Of a stretch of 12,043 nt of DNA, positions 1 to 6,238 are shown in pieces. The notes under the pieces are model-generated. The model saw nothing but the letters and a program-made list of their open reading frames with translations, made no database searches and had not been told where the DNA came from. This stretch comes from HGM04593 sp045661205. GTDB lineage: Bacteria > Bacteroidota > Bacteroidia > Bacteroidales > Bacteroidaceae. The stretch is taken from NCBI GenBank assembly GCA_045661205.1, contig JAZRFE010000024.1, positions 1 to 12,043 of the forward strand, given 5' to 3'. The first letter of the stretch is position 1. Every line of letters begins with the position of its first letter. Made by a program: the position numbers and the translations under genes.

Positions 1-1
1 A

Positions 2-331
2 TTCGGTACAAACGACTTGACACAGATGACATTCGGTTACTCACGTGACGATATCGCTAGCTTCCTCCCCGTTTACTTGGAGAAGAAGATCTTGAAGGTA
101 GACCCCTTCCAGGTACTCGACCAGAATGGTGTAGGTCAGCTCGTGAAGATGGCAGTAGACAACGGTCGCTCTGCACGTCCCGACTTGAAATGCGGTATCT
201 GTGGTGAGCACGGTGGTGAGCCTTCATCAGTTAAGTTCTGCCACAAGGTAGGCCTCAACTATGTATCTTGTTCACCCTTCCGCGTGCCCATCGCACGTTT
301 GGCTGCTGCTCAGGCTGCTGTTGAGGAATAA
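2..331 (+). CDS. ppdK: Pyruvate, phosphate dikinase, C-terminal end (5' part outside window)
   Basis: Only the last 109 residues are present; the frame is open from base 2 and ends at TAA 329-331. PPDK interconverts pyruvate, ATP and phosphate with phosphoenolpyruvate, AMP and pyrophosphate in the cytoplasm. The visible part is the end of the PEP/pyruvate-binding TIM barrel. It contains the GTNDLTQ loop at the very start and the CGICGEHGGEP segment, whose second Cys matches the catalytic acid/base Cys of the family. It closes with the usual SPFRVPIARLAAAQA helix. A strong terminator follows within 25 bases, so ppdK ends its transcription unit. The final 12 codons (296-331) have a diverged counterpart at 2458-2493. 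The identification is secure; the 5' end and upstream partners cannot be judged. Confidence 0.97.
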   Translation, partial: FGTNDLTQMTFGYSRDDIASFLPVYLEKKILKVDPFQVLDQNGVGQLVKMAVDNGRSARPDLKCGICGEHGGEPSSVKFCHKVGLNYVSCSPFRVPIARLAAAQAAVEE

Positions 332-354
332 TCCAAATAACATACAAACTAATC

Positions 355-390
355 AAGGACTCACCTCTGCATGGAGGTGAGTCCTTTTCT
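355..390 (+). terminator. Rho-independent terminator of ppdK
   Basis: A perfect 13-bp stem pairs 355-367 with 374-386 around a six-base loop (TGCATG). The right arm runs into TTTTCT. It begins 24 bases after the ppdK stop. It is strong enough to separate ppdK from the cassette that starts at 494, which therefore needs its own promoter. Confidence 0.9.
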
Positions 391-493
391 TAAAACGATA
401 AGGCAAGTTGTTTACCAGCATTCGTCCGTCTATCGTACAGCCTTTGCAGATTCAACTCAATCTAACAAAAAACGGAAACAATAAAAAAACATA

Positions 494-1408
494 ATGAATT
501 TAAAAATGATTTGCCTGGCCCTGCTGACGATGTTATTCGTCTCAGTCAGTGCCGCCGAAACCGTCATCTGACAAGGTTCGAAACAAATCCAAAGCTGGAG
601 CGACGTACTCAACATCGATGGCAGTAAGCTGAGCGATGTCAAGGCCGATGACGTGCTACACCTAAGCATCACAGCCTCTGCCGGAGCACAACTGCAAGTG
701 TCATGGGGCAGCAGTTGGACGAACTTTGACGGATTGAATGCACTCTCCATCAATGGTGATTTCGAGATGATAGTGACCTCGCAAGACATCAACCGCCTAC
801 GTCAAGGCATCCACATCAAGGGTACAAACTTCACATTGACAGCTGTAACACTCAAAACCTATGATGGCAAATACGAGACACTATCTGAAGAACTCTTTGC
901 TTGGAACGACATGTTACTTAGTGGCGCTGTGCAGGGGGAGACTTGTACGGTACGTCTGAAGCCCTATGGTGGAGTAGGATGGTACTGGCAGGAGCCCAAG
1001 GACCTAAGCAACTACGGCAGCATCGCCATCGACCTGTTACAGCCTGCATCTGAAACAATGACGGTCCAACTATTCTACAATGAGAAGAACGTGAAGAGCC
1101 AAACCATCGCTAGGGGCGAGACACAATGCAACATCAAACTTAGCACAGCCCACAAGAAGGCATACAGCGTGAACATAATATCGGAAAAGGCTCAAATAGC
1201 AGCCATCGGCAGTGTGAACCTTACCGACAAACAGGGAAACATCGTACCGACTGCGATAAGTGGATATCCCGCTGACATCCCGCAGATTCTCTCCATGGAA
1301 TACTACAACACGGCAGGTGTACTCCTCAGTCAGCCACAGCATGGAATCAATATAATAAAGATTAATTATAAAGGAGGACGGACGATCGTTCGGAAAGAAA
1401 TAAGATGA
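494..1408 (+). pseudogene. Secreted carbohydrate-binding-type protein with probable T9SS sorting tail, interrupted by in-frame TGA
   Basis: From ATG 494 the frame encodes a clear signal peptide (MNLKMICLALLTMLFVSVSA, then AET). It reaches TGA at 569-571 (codon 26) and stays open to TGA 1406-1408, a total of 304 codon positions. The residue after AETVI at this spot looks like a Trp (TGG), so a single G-to-A change explains the stop. Beyond it there appear to be two beta-sandwich domains, roughly residues 27-125 and 130-250. The first has the WSDVLNIDGSKL and SWGSSWTNFDG segments; the second has KPYGGVGWYW. I infer binding of plant-type polysaccharide from these aromatic-rich segments and from the mannanase next door. 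The last 40 or so residues (GINIIKINYKGGRTIVRKEI) resemble a type IX secretion C-terminal domain. A GTG at 653 could restart translation, but the product would lack the signal peptide. The gene overlaps the GH26 gene by ATGA. The family name is uncertain; the interruption is directly visible. Confidence 0.75.
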
Positions 1409-2394
1409 AAAAATGGTTTTGTGTCCTAGCGTTGATGGGGCTGGTGTTCACTGTCAATGCACAAATAGATGAGACTCCTGTTGACCCTGATGCCAACGAG
1501 GAAACTCGTGAATTGTATCGCTACCTGCGTAATGAAGTATGGGGCAAGAAAGTACTTTCGGGCTGTCAGGCTGAATGGAACTACAACATCAACGATGCAG
1601 AGCGCATCAAGGAGGCCGGCGGCAAGTATCCTAAGGTGAATGTGTTCGACTTCCAGCACTTCGAGCAATCGTGGATTAACTACCGTACAACCACCGCTAA
1701 GCAGTGGCACGACGCCGGCGGCATCGTTTCATTCATGTGGCACTTCAACATGCCACTAAACGCCTTTGCCGAGCATAAGAGCGGTTGGGAGAATTTTTAC
1801 AATCATGGCGAGAAGCCTTGTCACATCCTACCCTCGAGGTGTACCACCGAAGGAACATTAGAGAACAAAATCTTCCGCCGCAAGCTGGAGGGTGTGGCCA
1901 GTCTGCTGCTCTACTATCAAAGCCAGGGAATACCCATCATCTGGCGCCCCTTGCACGAGGCTTCAGGAGGCTGGTTTTGGTGGGGGACAGAGGACGGAGA
2001 GGCCTACAAGAAACTCTACATCTATATGTTCGACTATTTCCGTGAAGCCGGCATCCACAATCTGATATGGGTGTGGACTTCGCAGCTTGACGATGAAGAT
2101 TGGTATCCCGGCGACGAGTACGTAGACATCGTGGCTCGCGACGGCTACCCGCAGAACAATACCACTCACATATCGCAAGCTGCTGACTTTCTCAAGTTGC
2201 GACAGAGCCATCCCAACAAGATGATTGCCATGGCTGAATGCAACAGTGTGCCTTCATGGGAGAATATGGCTCAAGACGGAGCGCTGTGGCTGATAGTTGC
2301 TCCATGGTGTGGTGGAGGTGCTTTCGATCACGGCAACACCGATGAGTTCTGGCGCCGGTTCCTTGGGAATGAAAATGTAATTTCAAGAGAATAA
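1405..2394 (+). CDS. Secreted glycoside hydrolase family 26 endo-beta-1,4-mannanase
   Basis: The protein has 329 residues: a signal peptide at 1-19 (ends FTVNA, then Q) and a single GH26 (beta/alpha)8 catalytic domain. GH26 mannanases cut internal beta-1,4-mannosidic bonds of mannan, glucomannan or galactomannan with retention. The acid/base Glu is E185 in WRPLHEASGGWFWWG, and the nucleophile is E278 in MIAMAECNS. His184 and the following aromatic run fit the mannan-binding cleft. The start ATG overlaps the TGA of the preceding gene (ATGA), so translation is probably coupled. The domain looks complete, ending FWRRFLGNENVISRE, and no C-terminal sorting domain follows. It may therefore be periplasmic, or outer-membrane associated through a partner. 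Some GH26 enzymes act on other beta-glycans, but the active-site sequence favours mannanase. The upstream binding-type gene is its natural partner and is interrupted here. Confidence 0.93.
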   Translation: MKKWFCVLALMGLVFTVNAQIDETPVDPDANEETRELYRYLRNEVWGKKVLSGCQAEWNYNINDAERIKEAGGKYPKVNVFDFQHFEQSWINYRTTTAKQWHDAGGIVSFMWHFNMPLNAFAEHKSGWENFYNHGEKPCHILPSRCTTEGTLENKIFRRKLEGVASLLLYYQSQGIPIIWRPLHEASGGWFWWGTEDGEAYKKLYIYMFDYFREAGIHNLIWVWTSQLDDEDWYPGDEYVDIVARDGYPQNNTTHISQAADFLKLRQSHPNKMIAMAECNSVPSWENMAQDGALWLIVAPWCGGGAFDHGNTDEFWRRFLGNENVISRE

Positions 2395-2457
2395 TGATAA
2401 GTGCGTCAAAACATTCCCCTTTCTAGGAGGAACTGTTTGCCACTCTGTTTGGGCAAG

Positions 2458-2493
2458 AGATTAGCCGTAGTCCAAGTTGCAGTTGAGGAATAA
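2458..2493 (+). pseudogene. Diverged copy of the ppdK 3' end
   Basis: Read in frame, these 12 codons give RLAVVQVAVEE plus TAA. The real ppdK ends RLAAAQAAVEE plus TAA at 296-331, so 8 of 11 residues agree. The last 13 bases (2482-2494) are identical to 320-332. Several differences are synonymous (CGT/AGA, TTG/TTA, CAG/CAA), as expected of an old coding copy and not of a fresh repeat. Further upstream the frame has no convincing ppdK similarity. As at ppdK, a terminator hairpin follows shortly. It could be the remains of a second ppdK, a tail carried in with the mannanase cassette, or chance. Confidence 0.45.
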
Positions 2494-2518
2494 TAAGAAT
2501 TCTCACAACAAAACAACT

Positions 2519-2553
2519 TCGGCGGTAAGTTCAGAACTTACCGCCGATTCTTT
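2519..2553 (+). terminator. Terminator downstream of the mannanase cassette
   Basis: A 14-bp inverted repeat pairs 2519-2532 with 2534-2547, apart from the bases that must open to form a loop. It is followed by TTCTTT. It lies about 125 bases beyond the GH26 stop and just after the ppdK-like tail. It faces a separate minus-strand terminator at 2579-2608, so the two converging units each have their own. Confidence 0.8.
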
Positions 2554-2578
2554 AATATATAATAAGTACGCACACGAT

Positions 2579-2608
2579 AAAAAAACTGCGCCACATTATG
2601 CGACGCAG
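2579..2608 (-). terminator. Terminator of the amidase-MCE operon
   Basis: On the minus strand a hairpin of about 10 bp, including two G-U pairs, spans 2608 to 2586. It is followed by a run of T (2585 down to 2579). It lies 35 bases after the stop of the MCE gene. Confidence 0.8.
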
Positions 2609-2643
2609 ATTTAGACATTATTTAATTTTTGTTCTTGCGGAGT

Positions 2644-3543
2644 TTACTTTTTATCCTTGCGACCAAAAAGCGAGAAATGAACGTAGCGCTTGGGCTCTTC
2701 GCGCAGATTCTGCAACAACGCCTCGGCCTGTTCACATGTGGTACAGAGCTTGTGATAGAGCATTGTATCGTTGAGCAGCATTCCTACTGTTCCATCTTTG
2801 GAATTGAGGGTAATGGTAAGCTGTTCGATATTGCGAAGTGTATTGTCGAACTGCACTGCAAGTGCCTTGTAATCGACCTCTTTCAACTGTCCACTCACTG
2901 CAAGCATATCATCCTCGAGTTTCACCATGCGTTCGGTGATGGCGGGAACATCCTTTACCAACAGTTCATTGATGCCGTCGGTTGTTTTCTTAAGCTCCTC
3001 GGTGAGCACTGCGGTATTCTCCAATGTAGCATTAATAGCAGGATTGGAAAGCAGGGCGTTCAGTTTACAAAGAAGAGTATCTATTTTGGGCATCATGTTG
3101 TCGAATGCAGGAAGTATTTTTTCTGAAGCAACTGTTGCAATACCTTTGTCGGGAACGCCAAGCAATGTGTCGCCGGGCGCAAGAATGTCGTTGCTCTTAC
3201 CAAGCACCAAAGAGATATCTGTTCCACCAAGCATGTGGGTGGTGATGATTGCATAGCTGCCCGCAGGAACCTTCATGCGCTCGTCAATCTCCAAAGAGAC
3301 AACTATATTACCGGGGTTCTCGTAGTCGTAATCGATGTTGCGAACATTACCCACACGATAACCGTTGATATACACAGGGCTGGAATTTACCAACTGACAG
3401 ACATCGGGGAACTTCACATAATAGTTATTCTCGATGCTGAAAAGATTTATTCCTTTGAAGAAATTTATAAGGAAATATATTATTACTATCGCCAATATTC
3501 CGGTGACACCTATGAGCAATTCTCGTGAAAATATCTTTTTCAT
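2644..3543 (-). CDS. MCE/MlaD-family lipid-transport substrate-binding protein
   Basis: The protein has 299 residues. It starts with a short basic segment and one membrane anchor at about 9-29 (LIGVTGILAIVIIYFLINFF), followed by one MCE domain at about 38-115. The domain carries the typical VYINGYRVGNV and PAGSYAIITTHMLGGTDISL segments. Residues 140-285 are mostly helical and likely a coiled coil. It ends with LLQNLREEPKRYVHFSLFGRK, a motif common at the end of Bacteroidetes MCE proteins. MCE proteins are anchored in the inner membrane and pass phospholipids between the membranes as part of an ABC system. The ATPase and permease are not in this window. The start overlaps the amidase stop by one base (TAATG), which implies co-translation. 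The family is clear; the lipid and direction of transport are not. Confidence 0.9.
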   Translation of the reverse strand: MKKIFSRELLIGVTGILAIVIIYFLINFFKGINLFSIENNYYVKFPDVCQLVNSSPVYINGYRVGNVRNIDYDYENPGNIVVSLEIDERMKVPAGSYAIITTHMLGGTDISLVLGKSNDILAPGDTLLGVPDKGIATVASEKILPAFDNMMPKIDTLLCKLNALLSNPAINATLENTAVLTEELKKTTDGINELLVKDVPAITERMVKLEDDMLAVSGQLKEVDYKALAVQFDNTLRNIEQLTITLNSKDGTVGMLLNDTMLYHKLCTTCEQAEALLQNLREEPKRYVHFSLFGRKDKK

Positions 3544-4700
3544 TATTTTTTCTGTTTCTGTTTAAACTCTCTTATGGCCTCTTGTGTATCTATTTTTTCG
3601 CCATTGCGAAAGGCTATAATAAACGCCTCCTTGAACTTATTCGCAATTTTTTTACGCAAAGCCACTATTTCATTGTAGTTCTGCGAAGCACCATAAGTAT
3701 ATTTATATAATCCTTTCTCTTTGTAAAAATCGGCATTCAACCCTTTCAGACGTTTGTCTTTAGCTGCAAGTTTCTTATCGGAAGCGAGTATCTGCACTTT
3801 GAACACAGGAGCAGAAGAACTACCTACTGTTTGTTTTGTTTTTTGAGGTTTTTCCGTTGTCTGAACTGACGGCGTTGTCACTGTCTTGCGGGGTTTTGCC
3901 GATGCGCTCTTTACGGTTGCACCGTACTGTTTATAATAAGAGGAGAAGCCTTCAAAGATACCTTTTGTGAGGGCTTGCTGTCCCGACGAGGAGCTAAGGA
4001 AGGCCTCTTCGGCAGAGTTGCTTATAAAGCCAAGCTCGACTAGAATACTGGGCATCGCCGTCTGGTGGAGCACAAGGAAACCCGCGTTGGAGACTCCTCG
4101 GTTGATAAGTTTGCTGCGTCCAACCATCTTTTTTTGGATAGCCTCGGCGCAATAGATGCTTTTCTCCATGTCATGACTGCGGATAAGCTCGAAAATTATA
4201 TAGCTCTCGGTGGAGCGAGGGTCGAAACCTTTATATGTCTCTTGAAAATTATCCTCGAGAAGTATCGCCTCGTTCTCGTACATCGCAGCCTTTTTGGCCT
4301 CGGCACTGCTACCCGAACCAAGAGTAAACGTTTCACAGCCTCGCGCCTTACGCGATTTTGAGGCATTGGTATGAATGGAGATGAAGAGGTCGGCCTTGGC
4401 TCTGTTGGCAATAGCAGCACGCTCCATCAGGGCGATTCTTTTGTCGGTCTTGCGGGTGTAGATGACATTCACTTCGGGAAAAGCATTGTTTATCATCTTG
4501 CCCAGCGCCAAAGCCACGTTCAGGTTAATGGCCTTCTCTTTTGCTTTGCGACCTACTGCACCCGGGTCGTTGCCACCATGTCCCGCATCTATCACAAGTG
4601 TAAAGGCGCTCTTACTGTCGCGTGCTGAGACAGCAAAAGAGAGCATCGGCACAAAAGCCAACAGCAACAACACAACAAATATATGATAAGTGCGATTCAC
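3543..4700 (-). CDS. Exported N-acetylmuramoyl-L-alanine amidase (Amidase_3) with C-terminal SPOR-like domain
   Basis: The protein has 385 residues: a signal peptide at 1-26 (ends SFAVSA), an Amidase_3 domain at about 33-258, a Lys/Thr/Ser-rich linker at about 262-295, and a SPOR-like domain at about 298-370 (FKVQILASDKKL, FYKEKGLYKYTYG). The zinc enzyme cleaves the bond between MurNAc and L-Ala of peptidoglycan in the periplasm. The expected ligands are H41 (DAGHGG), E55 (KEKAINL) and H110 (SIHTN), with the catalytic Glu E222 in VELGF, so it should be active. The C-terminal domain probably binds glycan strands lacking stem peptides, as at division sites. It is the first gene of a minus-strand pair with the MCE gene and is divergent from serS across about 240 bases. 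I saw no clear promoter motif on its side. Confidence 0.94.
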   Translation of the reverse strand: MNRTYHIFVVLLLLAFVPMLSFAVSARDSKSAFTLVIDAGHGGNDPGAVGRKAKEKAINLNVALALGKMINNAFPEVNVIYTRKTDKRIALMERAAIANRAKADLFISIHTNASKSRKARGCETFTLGSGSSAEAKKAAMYENEAILLEDNFQETYKGFDPRSTESYIIFELIRSHDMEKSIYCAEAIQKKMVGRSKLINRGVSNAGFLVLHQTAMPSILVELGFISNSAEEAFLSSSSGQQALTKGIFEGFSSYYKQYGATVKSASAKPRKTVTTPSVQTTEKPQKTKQTVGSSSAPVFKVQILASDKKLAAKDKRLKGLNADFYKEKGLYKYTYGASQNYNEIVALRKKIANKFKEAFIIAFRNGEKIDTQEAIREFKQKQKK

Positions 4701-4834
4701 AGCGTTACCGACATTAGAACAAATTCGCTGTAAAATTACAAAAAAAATCCCACCCGCACGCGTACTTTATACAAAATAAGCAAAAATTGAGACATGTTAA
4801 ATAATTACACAATAAAAATAAAGCCGTTTATTGA

Positions 4835-4864
4835 TTGTTTTGCTACTGATTTGCACTATCTTTG
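4835..4864 (+). promoter_or_regulatory. Bacteroidetes-type promoter for serS
   Basis: TATCTTTG at 4857-4864 matches the Bacteroidetes -7 consensus TAnnTTTG. A TTG at 4835-4837 lies 19 bases upstream, where the -33 element is expected. Transcription would begin near 4870, giving a leader of about 65-70 bases before the serS ATG at 4940. I saw no T-box or other obvious leader structure. Confidence 0.65.
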
Positions 4865-4939
4865 CAGTTATGAACACAAACGCAGACAGCGTTCGTGACG
4901 TGTAAAGATTAAAGAAACATTAAACTATATAAAAGACTT

Positions 4940-6214
4940 ATGCTGACGCTTAAAGTTATTACCCAGGAGACAGAAAAGGTATTGAAAGGGTTGGAAAAAA
5001 AGCATTTCAAGAATGCAAAAGAGACTATTGACAAAGTATTGGAATACGACAAAATACGTCGCGCATCGCAGGGCGAGCTTGACACCACCTTGCAGCAGAG
5101 CAAACAGCTTGCTGCAAAAATCGGTCAGTTGATGAAGGAGAAAAACCTCACCGAGGCCGAGCAGGTTAAGCAGCAGGTTGCCGAGCTTAAAGAAAAATCG
5201 AAAAATTTGCAGACTGCAATGGACGAGGCTGCAACAAAAATACAGGAGATTCTTTACACTATCCCCAACCTGCCCAACGACAATGTACCCGAAGGTGTAG
5301 GTGCCGAGGACAATGTTGTTGAGCGCGAGGGCGGAGAGGTCCCCCAGCTTGGCGAGGATGCACTCCCCCACTGGGATCTCGCAAAGAAATACGACCTTAT
5401 CGATTTTGAGCTTGGCGTGAAGATTACAGGTGCAGGATTCCCCGTTTACAAAGGAAAAGGCGCGCGTTTGCAGCGTGCGTTGATAAACTTCTTCCTCGAC
5501 GAAGCACGCGACGCCGGCTATCTGGAGGTTGAGCCCCCCTACGTGGTGAACGAGGCATCGGGCTATGGCACAGGACAGTTGCCAGACAAAGAGGGCCAGA
5601 TGTACCACTGCACACTCGACAATCTTTATCTTATCCCCACAGCCGAGGTGCCCGTTACAAACATCTACCGCGATGTTATCCTCGACGAGAAGTCACTTCC
5701 CATTAAGAACTGCGCTTACTCGGCATGTTTCCGTCGCGAGGCCGGTTCATACGGTAAAGATGTACGCGGATTGAACCGTCTGCATCAGTTCAACAAGGTG
5801 GAGATTGTACGCATTGACACTCCCGAGCACTCTTACGAGTCGCTCGACGAGATGATTGCCCACGTAGAGAACCTTGTTAAGAAGTTGGAGCTTCCTTACA
5901 GAATACTTCGTCTGTGTGGCGGCGACATGAGCTTCACATCGTCTATCACATTCGACTTTGAGGTCTTCTCGGCTGCACAGGAGCGTTGGCTTGAGGTTAG
6001 CTCGGTATCAAACTTCGAGTCTTACCAGGCTAACCGTCTGAAGTGTCGCTACCGCAACGCCGAGAAAAAGACAGAGCTTTGCCACACACTCAACGGCTCG
6101 GCTCTCGCACTCCCCCGCATAGTTGCCGCCATCCTTGAGAACAACCAGACACCCGAGGGCATCAGAATACCCAAAGTGCTTGTTCCCTACTGCGGCTTTG
6201 ACATTATTGATTAA
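4940..6214 (+). CDS. serS: Seryl-tRNA synthetase
   Basis: SerRS charges tRNA-Ser with serine in the cytoplasm. At 424 residues it has the usual length. Residues 1-110 form the antiparallel coiled-coil arm that binds the long variable arm of tRNA-Ser, here rich in Lys, Glu and Gln. The class II catalytic core follows: the serine-binding TAE at 234-236, motif 2 around 261-290 (FRREAGSYGKD, RLHQFNKVEIV), and motif 3 around 384-406 (LNGSALALPRIVAAILENNQ). The start ATG gives the normal MLTLKVI beginning and lies behind a good promoter. The next gene starts 24 bases after the stop, so the two are probably cotranscribed. No abnormal feature was seen. Confidence 0.98.
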   Translation: MLTLKVITQETEKVLKGLEKKHFKNAKETIDKVLEYDKIRRASQGELDTTLQQSKQLAAKIGQLMKEKNLTEAEQVKQQVAELKEKSKNLQTAMDEAATKIQEILYTIPNLPNDNVPEGVGAEDNVVEREGGEVPQLGEDALPHWDLAKKYDLIDFELGVKITGAGFPVYKGKGARLQRALINFFLDEARDAGYLEVEPPYVVNEASGYGTGQLPDKEGQMYHCTLDNLYLIPTAEVPVTNIYRDVILDEKSLPIKNCAYSACFRREAGSYGKDVRGLNRLHQFNKVEIVRIDTPEHSYESLDEMIAHVENLVKKLELPYRILRLCGGDMSFTSSITFDFEVFSAAQERWLEVSSVSNFESYQANRLKCRYRNAEKKTELCHTLNGSALALPRIVAAILENNQTPEGIRIPKVLVPYCGFDIID

Positions 6215-6238
6215 GAAACACCACAAAACTATAAAGCA

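Noticed and set aside
436..446. Possible promoter for the cassette (TA followed by TTTG)
   Set aside because: The spacing between TA and TTTG is five bases where two are expected, and no -33 element lies at the right distance.
569..571. Selenocysteine or recoded Trp at the TGA
   Set aside because: No SECIS-like hairpin is apparent just after it, the protein is not a redox family, and TGA acts as a normal stop elsewhere in the window.
2629..3126. Plus-strand open frame opposite the MCE gene
   Set aside because: The MCE protein on the minus strand has a clear family signature; this frame has none.
4925..5608. Minus-strand open frame of 227 codons opposite serS
   Set aside because: It lies inside a certain SerRS gene; the Leu/Phe/Cys-rich translation is the antisense of the coiled coil.
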